The notes under the pieces are model-generated. The model was not told where the DNA came from and searched no databases. It saw nothing but the letters and a program-made list of their open reading frames with translations. Below, in pieces: positions 1-12,010 of a stretch of DNA of 64,000 nt. Every line of letters starts with the position of its first letter. Positions within the stretch are counted from its first letter, which is position 1. Both the position numbers and the translations under genes were made by a program. Source of the stretch: Rhodospirillaceae bacterium (GTDB lineage Bacteria; Pseudomonadota; Alphaproteobacteria; Kiloniellales; DSM-21159); contig JAJUFM010000001.1 of assembly GCA_029265995.1 (NCBI GenBank), forward strand, positions 1 through 64,000, given 5' to 3'.

Positions 1-131
1 CGAATGATCGACACGAAGTAGACGATCACGATGAAAGCCACCAACGCGGCCAGAACGGCCAGATTCTTTCCCCTCTTGGCACGGTGAACCTCGGTATCGC
101 CGGGTTTCCGGGGTCGGTCATCGCGTGCCAT
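1..131 (-). CDS. CoxF/CtaF-like small cytochrome oxidase-associated membrane protein (C-terminus lies outside the window)
   Basis: Minus-strand ATG at 131 reads MARDDRPRKPGDTEVHRAKRGKNLAVLAALVAFIVIVYFVSII, a short protein with one TM helix directly downstream of ctaB, the usual alphaproteobacterial cox order. Runs off the left edge. Confidence 0.6.
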   Translation of the reverse strand, partial: MARDDRPRKPGDTEVHRAKRGKNLAVLAALVAFIVIVYFVSII

Positions 132-134
132 GCC

Positions 135-1067
135 TCAGCCCCACCCCATCCCCGCGAGCAGCCCGGGCTGACGGTCGATGATCAGCAGGGCGAACAGCAG
201 GAACAGGTAAAGGATGGAAAAAGCGAAAAGCCGCTTTGCCGCCCGGTCCGTCGCTTGCCCGCTCGGGGCGCGATAGACGGCGAAAGCGCCTGCCAGAAAG
301 ATGAGACCGAGCAGGAGCGCGACGGCCCCATAAACCACGCCCACTGTGCCCGCGAGCGTGGGCGCAACGGCCAGCGGCAGGAGCAGCAGGCTGTACAGCA
401 TGATCTGCCGCTTGGTCGCCCCTTCCCCTGCCACCACCGGCAACATGGGCACGCCCGCGCGCTCATAGTCGCTGTTGCGATAGAGCGCGAGCGCCCAGAA
501 GTGCGGCGGAGTCCAGAAAAAGATCAGCGCGAAGAGAAGGATCGCGTCCAGCGAAATGCTGCCGGTGGCCGCGACCCAGCCGATCATCGGCGGGAAGGAG
601 CCGGCGGCGCCACCGATGACGATGTTCTGAGGCGTACGCCGCTTCAGCCAGACGGTGTAAACGAAAACATAGAAGAGAGTCGCCAGCGCCAGCAGGCCCG
701 CGGCCAGCCAGTTGAGCGCGATCCCCATCAACATGACGGAGAAGATCGTGAGCACGACGCCGAAGGCCAGAGCCTCCGAGGGATCTACCCGGCCTTGTAC
801 GAGAGGACGCTTTCGGGTCCGCGCCATGATGGCGTCGATGTCGCGGTCGTACCACATGTTGATGGCACCCGCTCCTCCCGCTGCCACGGCGATGCAGAGT
901 ACGGCCACCGCCGCGAGGAAGGGATGGATGTCTCCGGGCGCCACCAGCAAGCCAGCCAGCCCCGTGAAGACGACGAGGGACATGACACGCGGCTTCAACA
1001 GCGCGATGAAATCGCGCAGCTGCTCGCTGGCCGAGCCCGCTGCCCTATCTATCGTCACTTGCGCCAC
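135..1067 (-). CDS. ctaB: Protoheme IX farnesyltransferase (heme O synthase)
   Basis: 310 aa, UbiA-type polytopic protein with LLKPRVMSLVVFTG and NMWYDRDIDAIMARTRKRPL motifs; next to ctaD. Confidence 0.95.
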   Translation of the reverse strand: MAQVTIDRAAGSASEQLRDFIALLKPRVMSLVVFTGLAGLLVAPGDIHPFLAAVAVLCIAVAAGGAGAINMWYDRDIDAIMARTRKRPLVQGRVDPSEALAFGVVLTIFSVMLMGIALNWLAAGLLALATLFYVFVYTVWLKRRTPQNIVIGGAAGSFPPMIGWVAATGSISLDAILLFALIFFWTPPHFWALALYRNSDYERAGVPMLPVVAGEGATKRQIMLYSLLLLPLAVAPTLAGTVGVVYGAVALLLGLIFLAGAFAVYRAPSGQATDRAAKRLFAFSILYLFLLFALLIIDRQPGLLAGMGWG

Positions 1068-1170
1068 GTTCCGGCTCTCCTGTCGGTCAAGAAGTACGGC
1101 AAGATCGCGTTACTCTGGATCTTGCGATGGCGGGCCCCGCAGCGGGACCCGCCACCTGGTCATCACTGCC

Positions 1171-2787
<1,617 letters not shown>

Positions 2788-2798
2788 TTAGGCGAGGG

Positions 2799-3665
2799 TC
2801 ACTGGACTGAGCGGGCGTCGGCGAGTTGCGTAGCCTGCGCCGGAGCCGGCGCGGCCGCATACTGCTCCGCCATCTCATTGAGCCAGGCGTCGTATTCCTC
2901 TTGCGGAACGGCGCGGATCTGGATCGGCATGTAGGCGTGCGCGGTGCCGCAGAGCTCCGAACACTGCCCGAAGTAGAGGCCCGGCTGATCAGCCCTGAAC
3001 CAGGTTTCGTTCAGGCGCCCCGGCACGGCATCGACCTTCACGCCGAAGGCGGGGACGGCAAAGGCATGGAGAACGTCGCCGGCTGTGACCAGCACGCGAA
3101 CGTTCGTGCCGACAGGTACCACCATCTCCTGATCCACCCCCAAAAGGCGCGGAAGATTGGCCTCTGCCGCTTCTTCATCGGTCAGCATAAAGGAGTCGAA
3201 GGCGAAGTTGCCCAGCTCCGGGTGCTCGTACTCATAGTTCCAGTACCACTGGAGCCCCGTCGCCTTGACGGTGATCGCCGACTCCGGAACCCGATCGGAT
3301 GCATAAAGCAGCCGGAACGACGGAATGGCGATGATCACCAGGATGAGCACCGGAATGGTCGTCCAGACGATTTCCACGAGCGTGTTGTGGGTGGTGCGTG
3401 ACGGCTCCCGATTCTTGCCCTCGCGAAAGCGCAAGATAACGAAGAGCAGCAGCACCAGAACCAGCAGCACGATGCCGGTGATGATGAACAGAAGCATGTT
3501 GTGGAAGTCATGCATCTGAACCTTGATCGGAGACATCGCCGGCTGGAAGCCCAAGCCCCAGTCGGTCGGCTGCCCGATGATTTCCTGGGCGAACACCGGA
3601 ACGGCACCGAGCGCCGTAAAGAGGGCAGCCCCCAGGGCGCCCAGGCGTGACATCAGCCTCATCAT
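2799..3665 (-). CDS. ctaC: Cytochrome c oxidase subunit II
   Basis: 288 aa; two N-terminal TM segments and CuA motif GQCSELCGTAHAYMPI. Confidence 0.97.
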   Translation of the reverse strand: MMRLMSRLGALGAALFTALGAVPVFAQEIIGQPTDWGLGFQPAMSPIKVQMHDFHNMLLFIITGIVLLVLVLLLFVILRFREGKNREPSRTTHNTLVEIVWTTIPVLILVIIAIPSFRLLYASDRVPESAITVKATGLQWYWNYEYEHPELGNFAFDSFMLTDEEAAEANLPRLLGVDQEMVVPVGTNVRVLVTAGDVLHAFAVPAFGVKVDAVPGRLNETWFRADQPGLYFGQCSELCGTAHAYMPIQIRAVPQEEYDAWLNEMAEQYAAAPAPAQATQLADARSVQ

Positions 3666-3935
3666 CCTCTTCCCGTCTCTTCATTGCCGGGCAGAACGCC
3701 TGACCGATCCTTCGGCCGGCGCCCTGTTTTCAGCCGCCTGCCAGCGCGTTTCGACGGCCCCCGCCTTTGTCGGGCCGCAACCTAACCGAAGCGCTGGACC
3801 CCCACAAGCGGCTGCTCGTCCTTTGATCCCGGACGGACAGCCCTGCGAGGGAGTAAAGAGTATAGCAGGCTCTTGTTTCGCCGCCGCGCGACCTTGTGCC
3901 GCACACCAAGGGCCCAGAACTACGGGGTTCCCCCA

Positions 3936-5252
3936 CTAGTCACGCGCCCATTTGACGATTCGCCGCCGCACGCGGCGCATGCCGATCCAGACCAATCCGG
4001 CAACCAGCGGGATGGCCAGACCAACTGACACCTTTACCGGAACGTCCAACCCCGCTTCCTGAGCGGCCGTCAGCGCATAAGACAGGAGGCCTATGGTGTA
4101 GTAGGTGATGGCCGCGACCGAGAGGCCCTCCACCGTCTCCTGCAGCGCCAACTGCAGCCGCGCCCGCCGCTCCATGGAGGTCAGTAGGTCGCGATTCTGG
4201 GCCTCCAGCTGCACATCGATCCGGGTGCGCAGGAGCTGCGAAGTACGATTCACCTGGCGCGAGAGGCCATCCAGGCGGTCGGCGACGGCCTGGCAGGTGC
4301 GCATCGCCGGCGACAGCCGCCGATCCATGAATTCGCTGACCTTCTGCTGCCCCTCGATTCGCTCCTCGCGAAGTTCTTCGATTCGCCGCTGGACCAGCGC
4401 GTAATAGGCGCGCGCGGCGCCGAAACGATAGGCGGTTGCGGCGGCGATCCGCTGGGTCTCGGCGGCGAGAGCCGTCAGCTGCTCCAACAGCTGCCGCTCG
4501 CCCTCCACCCCCGCCGGCGCGCCATTGGAGATCTCCGCCATGGCCTGAGTGGTTTCAGTCAGCCTGTTGCCGATCTGGGTCAGCTCCGAGCCGTGGCGGC
4601 GTGCCAAGGGCAGGGCCAGCAGCGCCATCATGCGGTAGGTCTCGACCTCCAGGAGCCTTTGCACCAGGCGTCCCGCTTGCCGTCCGCCAAGATGATGATC
4701 ACGGACCAGTACCCGGCCGAAGCCATCGGGATTGATGGTGAAATTCATCCAGACCTCGGCAGCGCCTCCGGCCGCCAGACAGGCGGCAAAGGTCTCACTT
4801 TGCAGCAGTTCGGCTACCGCTTCCGGATTGGCCAGCTCACCTCCGGCTGGCTGCAGCTCCACATGCATCGCGCAGAGCACTTCGCCAGGCAAACGAGCCA
4901 GCCAGTCTTGTGGCACCCGGTCGATCATCCGCGCGGCAAAGAGCGAGCTATCCGATTGACCGAAGAAGCCATAGGTGGAGAATTCCGTATGGCGCTCCCA
5001 CCGCAGGCGAAACCCGTCCAGCTGAACCAGATGAAAGTTTGCGTTGGCAGACGGTTCGGGTGCGTTCGCCGCGCAGCAGAGTTCTGCCAACAGAGCGCGC
5101 TCCTCCTCCGCCCCCTCCTCAGCGGTGAAGAGGGCCAGGTGGCTGGCTCTTTCCGGCGCTACCAGCCGCATGTATGGACGGGCGTGCACCTCATCAGACA
5201 GAAGCTGACGTTGAGGGTGATCCCGCAGCGGCAGTGGCTCAGCCATCTTCAA
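3936..5252 (-). CDS. DUF3422 family membrane protein
   Basis: 438 aa; N-terminal LPLRDHPQRQLLSDEVHARPYMRL typical of DUF3422, coiled coil and C-terminal TM pair. Confidence 0.85.
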   Translation of the reverse strand: MKMAEPLPLRDHPQRQLLSDEVHARPYMRLVAPERASHLALFTAEEGAEEERALLAELCCAANAPEPSANANFHLVQLDGFRLRWERHTEFSTYGFFGQSDSSLFAARMIDRVPQDWLARLPGEVLCAMHVELQPAGGELANPEAVAELLQSETFAACLAAGGAAEVWMNFTINPDGFGRVLVRDHHLGGRQAGRLVQRLLEVETYRMMALLALPLARRHGSELTQIGNRLTETTQAMAEISNGAPAGVEGERQLLEQLTALAAETQRIAAATAYRFGAARAYYALVQRRIEELREERIEGQQKVSEFMDRRLSPAMRTCQAVADRLDGLSRQVNRTSQLLRTRIDVQLEAQNRDLLTSMERRARLQLALQETVEGLSVAAITYYTIGLLSYALTAAQEAGLDVPVKVSVGLAIPLVAGLVWIGMRRVRRRIVKWARD

Positions 5253-5486
5253 TCCCTGCTGTCTGGTCCAATTTTTGCCGAGGGCGGTCGATAAAGCGTG
5301 CGGGACATTCTATATCAAGGCCTAGCGAGCTAGAGCACTTCGCATTTTGCCGGGGTCCGATGCGCCTCGGAAATGAAGCTGCTCTTGCGCCTGAAATTGA
5401 AGCGGATCTACGCGTTTGTTCTGAAAGATCTTTCCCTCTGAACCGAGCGCCCGCCCTCTCGAAGCCCACCGGAGGCCCGTAGCTTC

Positions 5487-6920
5487 ATGTCCCTGATTGC
5501 CGAAACCGACTCCCTCTTCTTCTCCCGCGGCGAGTTGGAGCTCAGCCGCTTGGAGCGCCAAGTCGCTAACGCTCTACAAGGCGCCGATGATGGCGAGCTC
5601 TTTCTCGAGTATCGGCAAAGTGAAGCCCTCGGCTGGGATGATGGTCGCTTGCGCAGCGCTTCCTTCGACGCGAGCCAGGGCTTCGGCCTTCGCTCCGTTG
5701 CCGGTGAGGCGGCTGGCTACGCGCATTCCAACGAGCTGACGGAAGAGGCCGTCGCCCGCGCTGCCGAGGCGGTGGCCGCCGTGCACCGCGGTCATAGCGG
5801 CAACATCGATCTCGCGCCCGCCGGCACCAATGCCCGCCTCTATACCGATCAGAATCCCATATCTGCCCTGTCTTTCGACAAGAAGGTCAAGCTGCTCGAA
5901 GAGATCGACGCCTACGCGAGAGCGCGCGATCCCCGGGTGCGGCAGGTCAGCGTGTCGCTCGGCGGAAGCTGGCAGGCGGTGCAGATCATTCGGCCCGACG
6001 GCGAGCGCCGGGCGGACATCAGGCCGATGGTCCGCCTCAACGTCTCGGTGGTGATGGAAGAAGGCGACCGCATGGAAAGCGGAAGTCATGGAAGTGGCGG
6101 ACGACTCGGCTATGACGGCCTGATCGACCCCGCCCACTGGCAAGCCAGCGTGCAGGAAGCCATCCGCCAGGCGGAGGTCAACCTGCGCTCTGTCGACGCG
6201 CCGGCGGGGGAAATGCCGGTGCTGCTGGGACCCGGTTGGCCAGGAATCCTGCTGCACGAGGCAGTCGGTCATGGACTGGAAGGCGACTTCAATCGGAAGA
6301 AGACCAGCGCCTTTGCTGGCCTGATGGGCCAGCGCGTCGCGGCGCCGGGAGTAACCGTGGTGGACGACGGCACCATTGCGGACCGTCGCGGCTCCCTCAC
6401 CGTCGATGACGAAGGGACCCCCAGCCAACGCACGGTGCTGATCGAAGACGGCATCCTTACCGGCTACATGCAGGATCGGCAGAACGCGCGTTTGATGGGC
6501 ATGAAGCCGACCGGCAACGGACGCCGCCAGTCCTATGCGCACATCCCCATGCCACGCATGACCAACACCGTCATGCTGGCCGGCGACCGGGACCCGCAGG
6601 AGCTTCTCGCCTCGGTGAAGCGTGGGCTCTACGCGGTCAACTTCGGCGGTGGGCAGGTTGATATTACCAGCGGCAAGTTCACCTTCTCCTGCACCGAGGC
6701 CTACCTGATCGAGGACGGGAAGATCGGCGCTCCCGTCAAGGGCGCAACCCTCATCGGTAACGGCCCGGAGGTGCTGACCAAAGTCACTGGCATCGGCAAC
6801 GACATGAAGCTCGATCCGGGCATCGGAACCTGCGGGAAGGACGGCCAGGGCGTGCCTGTAGGAGTGGGCCAGCCCAGCCTGCTGGTCAGCGCCATCACCG
6901 TGGGCGGCACCGCAGCCTAA
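5487..6920 (+). CDS. tldD: Metalloprotease TldD
   Basis: 477 aa; HEAVGHGLEGDFNRKKTSAFAGLMG metal-binding motif. Confidence 0.96.
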   Translation: MSLIAETDSLFFSRGELELSRLERQVANALQGADDGELFLEYRQSEALGWDDGRLRSASFDASQGFGLRSVAGEAAGYAHSNELTEEAVARAAEAVAAVHRGHSGNIDLAPAGTNARLYTDQNPISALSFDKKVKLLEEIDAYARARDPRVRQVSVSLGGSWQAVQIIRPDGERRADIRPMVRLNVSVVMEEGDRMESGSHGSGGRLGYDGLIDPAHWQASVQEAIRQAEVNLRSVDAPAGEMPVLLGPGWPGILLHEAVGHGLEGDFNRKKTSAFAGLMGQRVAAPGVTVVDDGTIADRRGSLTVDDEGTPSQRTVLIEDGILTGYMQDRQNARLMGMKPTGNGRRQSYAHIPMPRMTNTVMLAGDRDPQELLASVKRGLYAVNFGGGQVDITSGKFTFSCTEAYLIEDGKIGAPVKGATLIGNGPEVLTKVTGIGNDMKLDPGIGTCGKDGQGVPVGVGQPSLLVSAITVGGTAA

Positions 6921-6935
6921 TCGGCGGCGGCGCCG

Positions 6936-9900
6936 CTACTCCGCGGGTTTCAGGCGGCGCTGCTCCTCTTCCTCCAGGGCTTGCAGGTCTTGCTCGATTG
7001 CGTTGCGGGAGCGGGTGAAGCGCGCGAGCAGATCGTAGAGGACGGGGACCACAAAGAAGGTCAAGAGGGTCGCAAACAGCAGCCCGCCGATGACCACCGC
7101 GCCGATGGACGCTCGGCTTTCCGCGCCCGCCCCGCGCGCCAGCACCAGAGGCAGCGCGCCGAAAACCGTCGAAATCGCCGTCATCAGGATCGGGCGAAAG
7201 CGCAGCACCGCCCCCTCGACGATCGCCTCGCGCACCGTCCTTCCCTCGTCGCGCAGTTGATTGGCGAACTCGACGATCAGGATACCGTTCTTGGTCAGCA
7301 GCCCGATCAGCAGGATCATCCCGATCTGGCTGTAGATGTTGAGGGAAATGCCGCTGATCAAAAGCGCTGCCAGGGCCCCAGTGATGGCAAGCGGCACCAC
7401 CAGCATGATGATCAGCGGGTGGATCCAGCTTTCAAACTGGGCGGATAACACCAGGAAGACGATCAGCAGCGCCAGCAGGAAGGTGACGTAAATCGCCCCT
7501 GACGTCTCCATGAAGTCCAGGGCCTGCCCCAGGTAGCCGAGCCGCGCTTCAGGCGGCAGCTCCTCGGCGGCCAGCTCCTGGAAGAAGGCCAATGCTTCAC
7601 CCAGAGAGTAGCCGTCGGCGAGCGATGCGCTGATGGTGATCGAGGGTAGGCGATCAATGCGGGTGAGCCGCGGAGAGGCGCCGCGCTCCTCGATCGAGAT
7701 CAGGCTCGAAAGCGGCACCAGCTCTTGATCGGAGGCCCGCAGGAAAATGTTTTCCAGATCCGTGGGGGTTGCGCGATCGGAGGGCTCGGCCTGCACGATG
7801 ACATCATACTCCCGGCCACGGTCCAGGTAGCGACCCACGACGCGGGAGGCGATCATGGTTTCGATCGCCCGGGCCACGTCCTGGGCCCTGACTCCCAGAT
7901 CCGCAGCCCGGCGGCGGTCGACACTGATGTCCAATTGCGGGCGGTTTTCATCGTAATCGGTGCTGATGTTCATCAGCCCCGAATTGCTCTGCGCCCGAGC
8001 CATCACCCGGTCGGTCCACTCTTTGATCTGGCTATAGTCGGGACCGCTGACGACGACCTGAACCGGCTGCCGGAAACTGGACTGGCCGAGACCGGGGGGA
8101 TTCACGGCGAAAGCCCGCACCCCCGGCGCATTCCCCAGCAGGGGGAAAATCTGCTGCGTCACTTCCTGTTGGCGGACATCCCTCTCCTCCCAGGGCTCGA
8201 GGCCGACGATGGTGAAAGCCCGATTGCCGATGCCGCCAAAGCCGACGATGGTGAAGATGCGGTTCGCGATCCCCTGCTCCCGGAAATGCTCCAGCTGCTC
8301 TTCGATCACCTGGACGCTGCGGTAGGTAGCCGCAGGGGTCGTGCCTTCGGGCGCCGTGCTTGGAATGATGATGACCGAGCGATCTTCGACGGGCGTCAAC
8401 TCCTGGGGCACCAGGGTGAAGAGTTGAACAGAGGCGAGCGCAGCAACCACGCCCAGCGCCAGTACGATCACCGGGAAGCGCAATGACACTTCGAGCACCC
8501 GCCGGTAGCCCCCCGCCATCGCGTTGAGGAGACGTTCCGACGCCCGGAAAAACCTGCTGCTCCCGGTCGTGGGGCGTAACCACTTGGAGCAGAGCATCGG
8601 CGCCAGAGTGAGGGCGACCAGGCTGGAAATGATCACGGCCGCGGCCATCACGAAGCCGAATTCCGTAAAGAGACGGCCGACGTTGCCTTCCATGAAGGCG
8701 ATCGGCACGAAAACAGCAACCAGGGTCAGGGTGGTCGCGATAACCGCGAAGGCTACCTGCCGAGCGCCGCGCACCGCGGCGATCAGGGGCGCCTCCCCCT
8801 CATCGATCCGTCGCTGCACGTTCTCCAGCACGACGATGGCATCATCGACGACCAGGCCCACCGCCAAAATCAGCGCCAGCAGGGTCAGGACGTTAATGGA
8901 AAAGCCTGCCGGCGCCATGATGATGAAGGCGCCGATGATGGAAACCGGGATCGTGAAGGCAGGAATCGCCGTCGCACGCACTGAGCGCAAGAAAAGGAAA
9001 ATCACCGCGATCACCAGCACGATCGCGATCCCGAGCGTGATGAGCACCTCCTCGACCGCGGCCCGCACGAACAGGGACTCGTCGTAACTGATACTGGCAG
9101 TCACTCCCGCGGGGAGGCTGCGGCGGATGTCCTCCAGCGCTTCGCGCACCAGATCGGAAACCTCGATCACATTGGCGTTCGACTGGCGGATGATGCCCAG
9201 TCCCACGCCCGGCTGGCCGTTGGAGCGGAGCAGCGTGCGCTCGCTTTCCACCCCTCGTTCCACACGCGCCACCTCACCCAGGCGCACCTGATACTCCGGC
9301 GTACGGGCGACCACGATCTCGGCAAACTCTTCCGGCGTAGAAAGGCGGGTCGCCGTTCGCACGGTCAGCTCGCGGGTGTCCGATTCAATCCGGCCCGCAG
9401 GAAGCTCGAGATTGTTTTCCCGCGCAGCCTGCTCCAGGTCCGCAATGGTGACGTTGCGCGCCGCCATTGCCTGCCGGTCCAGCCAGATCCGCATGGCATA
9501 GCGCCGCTCGCCGCCTATGTTGACGCTGGCGACACCGTCCAGCACGGAGAGGCGATCCACCAGGTAGCGGCGCGCATAGTCGGTGAGTTCGGCCGCATCC
9601 ATGCGGTCGCTGGTCATGGAGATCCACAGCATGGGACGCGCATCAGCGTCCGCCTTGCGCACGATCGGCGCGTCCGCCTGCTCGGGCAGACGGTTCGCGA
9701 TGCGGCCAATGGCATCGCGCACGTCGTTGGCTGCCCTGTCGACGTCCTGGTCCAGGTTGAAGTTGATGGTGATCCAGGCACGGCTGTCCCGGCTCTGGGA
9801 CTCGATGTAGCGAATCCCTTCAACCGTTGCGATGGCCGCCTCGACGACCTCGACCACCTCGCTCTCGATGACCTCCGGCGAGGCGCCGGTGTATTCCACG

Positions 9901-10043
9901 GACACGGAGACGACGGGCGGGTCAATGTCCGGGTTCTCACGAACGGCCAGTTGCAGGAAGGAGGCCACACCCAAGACAACGATCAGGAGGCTGAGGACCG
10001 TGGCCAGGACCGGCCGCTTGATAGAAACGTCCGAAAGGATCAT
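6936..10043 (-). CDS. RND (AcrB/MexF/HAE1-type) multidrug efflux permease
   Basis: 1035 aa; MILSDVSIKRPVLATVLSLLIVVLG start, GLVVDDAIVVLENVQRRI, and the 12-TM RND pattern. Confidence 0.94.
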   Translation of the reverse strand: MILSDVSIKRPVLATVLSLLIVVLGVASFLQLAVRENPDIDPPVVSVSVEYTGASPEVIESEVVEVVEAAIATVEGIRYIESQSRDSRAWITINFNLDQDVDRAANDVRDAIGRIANRLPEQADAPIVRKADADARPMLWISMTSDRMDAAELTDYARRYLVDRLSVLDGVASVNIGGERRYAMRIWLDRQAMAARNVTIADLEQAARENNLELPAGRIESDTRELTVRTATRLSTPEEFAEIVVARTPEYQVRLGEVARVERGVESERTLLRSNGQPGVGLGIIRQSNANVIEVSDLVREALEDIRRSLPAGVTASISYDESLFVRAAVEEVLITLGIAIVLVIAVIFLFLRSVRATAIPAFTIPVSIIGAFIIMAPAGFSINVLTLLALILAVGLVVDDAIVVLENVQRRIDEGEAPLIAAVRGARQVAFAVIATTLTLVAVFVPIAFMEGNVGRLFTEFGFVMAAAVIISSLVALTLAPMLCSKWLRPTTGSSRFFRASERLLNAMAGGYRRVLEVSLRFPVIVLALGVVAALASVQLFTLVPQELTPVEDRSVIIIPSTAPEGTTPAATYRSVQVIEEQLEHFREQGIANRIFTIVGFGGIGNRAFTIVGLEPWEERDVRQQEVTQQIFPLLGNAPGVRAFAVNPPGLGQSSFRQPVQVVVSGPDYSQIKEWTDRVMARAQSNSGLMNISTDYDENRPQLDISVDRRRAADLGVRAQDVARAIETMIASRVVGRYLDRGREYDVIVQAEPSDRATPTDLENIFLRASDQELVPLSSLISIEERGASPRLTRIDRLPSITISASLADGYSLGEALAFFQELAAEELPPEARLGYLGQALDFMETSGAIYVTFLLALLIVFLVLSAQFESWIHPLIIMLVVPLAITGALAALLISGISLNIYSQIGMILLIGLLTKNGILIVEFANQLRDEGRTVREAIVEGAVLRFRPILMTAISTVFGALPLVLARGAGAESRASIGAVVIGGLLFATLLTFFVVPVLYDLLARFTRSRNAIEQDLQALEEEEQRRLKPAE

Positions 10044-10053
10044 CTGCGGTCGC

Positions 10054-11124
10054 CTACACGCCGACAGCCTGCGGATTGATGATCTTGATCTCCGCGCCGT
10101 CGCTCAAGTGCTGCAGACCCAGGGTCGCCACCATTTCGCCGGCGGCCAATCCTTCAGCTATCTCCACTTGGCCATGCAGACGCTGGCCGATCACCACCGA
10201 CCTGCGCTCGGCGCGTCCGCCTGCGATCACGAAGACATAGGTACTACGCCCTTCGCTCACCACGGCGGCTTCCGGAACCAGGATGGCATCGCTTTTTTCG
10301 CCCACCTGCAGGCTGACGCTCATGAACATGCCCGGTCGGAGCCGGCGATCTGCGTTCTCCAGCTCCGCTTGAATTCGCAGCGAGCGCGTCACCGGATCGA
10401 CGCGCGTGTCGACGCGCGACACGCGCCCCTCGAAGGTGGTTCCAGAAAAGGCCGCGCTGATCGCGCGTACGGGCAGGCCCGGCTGCACGCGGCTCAGAAA
10501 GCGCTCGGGCACGGAAAAGTCGAGGCGTAAGATCGAAATGTCATCTAGGGTCGTCAGCCGTTGATGGGGTTGAACGAAGGCCCCGGGACTGACGTCGCGC
10601 AAACCAACCACGCCGTCAAAAGGCGCGCGAATCTCACGATCGCGCAAGGCTGCTTCTATCATCGCAAGGCGCGCTTCCGCGGCAGCGTAGGCGGCCCGCA
10701 ACTCGTCGACGCGCGCCTGAGAAACGTTTTGCGATCGCAGCAGCCGATTTGCGCGCTCCAGCTGATTGGCCACGTCAGACAGCATCGCCTGCTGCTCGCG
10801 CAACTCCGCTTCCTCGCGGTCACGATCCAGCTCGATGAGCAGGCGGCCTCGCTCCACTTCCTCGCCTTCTTCAAAATGGATCGCGATGACCCGGCCGGCG
10901 ACGGGCGCGACCAGTTCTACCGACTCTCGCGCGAGCGTCGTCCCCACCGCTTCGACGGTATAGCTGACGATACCCGTCTCCGCTTCGGCAACGGCGACAG
11001 GCACAGCGCTTGCCGCGACGGCCGTCTCCTCTTGCGCGGCTGGCTGCCCGAGTGCCTGCCATGCAAGGTAAGCGCCTCCGGCGATTACCGCGACGGCAAG
11101 CAGCTGAATCACGCTTCGCTTCAT
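10054..11124 (-). CDS. RND efflux periplasmic adaptor (membrane fusion protein)
   Basis: The open frame extends to 11199, but MKRSVIQLLAVAVIAGGAYLAW (start 11124) is the likelier N-terminus. Contains the lipoyl/hairpin/beta-barrel pattern IRAPFDGVVGLRDVSPGAFV. Adjacent to the RND permease. Confidence 0.88.
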   Translation of the reverse strand: MKRSVIQLLAVAVIAGGAYLAWQALGQPAAQEETAVAASAVPVAVAEAETGIVSYTVEAVGTTLARESVELVAPVAGRVIAIHFEEGEEVERGRLLIELDRDREEAELREQQAMLSDVANQLERANRLLRSQNVSQARVDELRAAYAAAEARLAMIEAALRDREIRAPFDGVVGLRDVSPGAFVQPHQRLTTLDDISILRLDFSVPERFLSRVQPGLPVRAISAAFSGTTFEGRVSRVDTRVDPVTRSLRIQAELENADRRLRPGMFMSVSLQVGEKSDAILVPEAAVVSEGRSTYVFVIAGGRAERRSVVIGQRLHGQVEIAEGLAAGEMVATLGLQHLSDGAEIKIINPQAVGV

Positions 11125-11382
11125 TGTCACCTTGTGCCGTCCGCGCACCGGAAGCACGCAGAAGTTCAATCCCATCCGCGCCGCTGGAAGCAACGGCACT
11201 CCCCTAGCTTCGAAATACTATACGCGCCGCGCGCCGCAAAGTATCCCCAGACGATTCTTTCCGATGACACATCCGCAAGTGGCATCCTGGCACTGGAAAC
11301 ATGGGCGCGAGGTCGGCAGACTGTCGGTGCTGCGGCGCGGGTGGGACCGTGTGGCGAAATACACCGATCTCTGGCGAGGGGG

Positions 11383-11970
11383 ATGCCGATGCGCGTTCTG
11401 GCTTATGTCATAGCACTTGGCTTCACTGCGCTGCTGGCTCTGCCTGCAGCGGCAGACGTGCCACGACCACCGCCAGCCAAGCCGGAACAAAGCCTCGTTC
11501 AGCAGAGCAATCTTACGCTCCCCGCAGCCCGCGAAGTGCAAGGCCCGCGGGCCGACTACATTCTGGTGAACAAGAGCGAACGCTACCTGAAGCTCTTTTC
11601 CGATGGGGAGGAAATTGCTCACTTCCCGATCCAGTTGGGAAAGCAGCCCATCGGCCATAAGCTTTATGAGGGAGACAACCGTACACCGGAAGGCGTCTAC
11701 TACATCGACTGGCGCAATCCCGAGAGCCACTATTTCCGCTCGCTGCGCATCTCCTATCCTAACAGCGAGGACCGAGCCCAGGCCGAAGCTGCGGGCCTCG
11801 ACCCCGGCGGCATGATCATGATCCACGGCATGCCCAACAACGTCGACTATAGGCTTGAGGTACAGGATCAGAAGGACTGGACCAACGGCTGCATCGCCCT
11901 CAGCGATGGCGACATGCTGGCCGTCTGGGACATGGTGGACGTCGGCACAGCCATTGAGATCCTGCCCTGA
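11383..11970 (+). CDS. L,D-transpeptidase (YkuD family), exported
   Basis: Start at 11383 (MPMRVLAYVIALGFTALLALPAAADVP, signal peptide); MIHGMPN...DWTNGCIALSDGDM active-site region. Confidence 0.85.
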   Translation: MPMRVLAYVIALGFTALLALPAAADVPRPPPAKPEQSLVQQSNLTLPAAREVQGPRADYILVNKSERYLKLFSDGEEIAHFPIQLGKQPIGHKLYEGDNRTPEGVYYIDWRNPESHYFRSLRISYPNSEDRAQAEAAGLDPGGMIMIHGMPNNVDYRLEVQDQKDWTNGCIALSDGDMLAVWDMVDVGTAIEILP

Positions 11971-12010
11971 GCCACTCCAGAAACCGGCAGGCCGAGAGCC
12001 TCGGGAGAAG

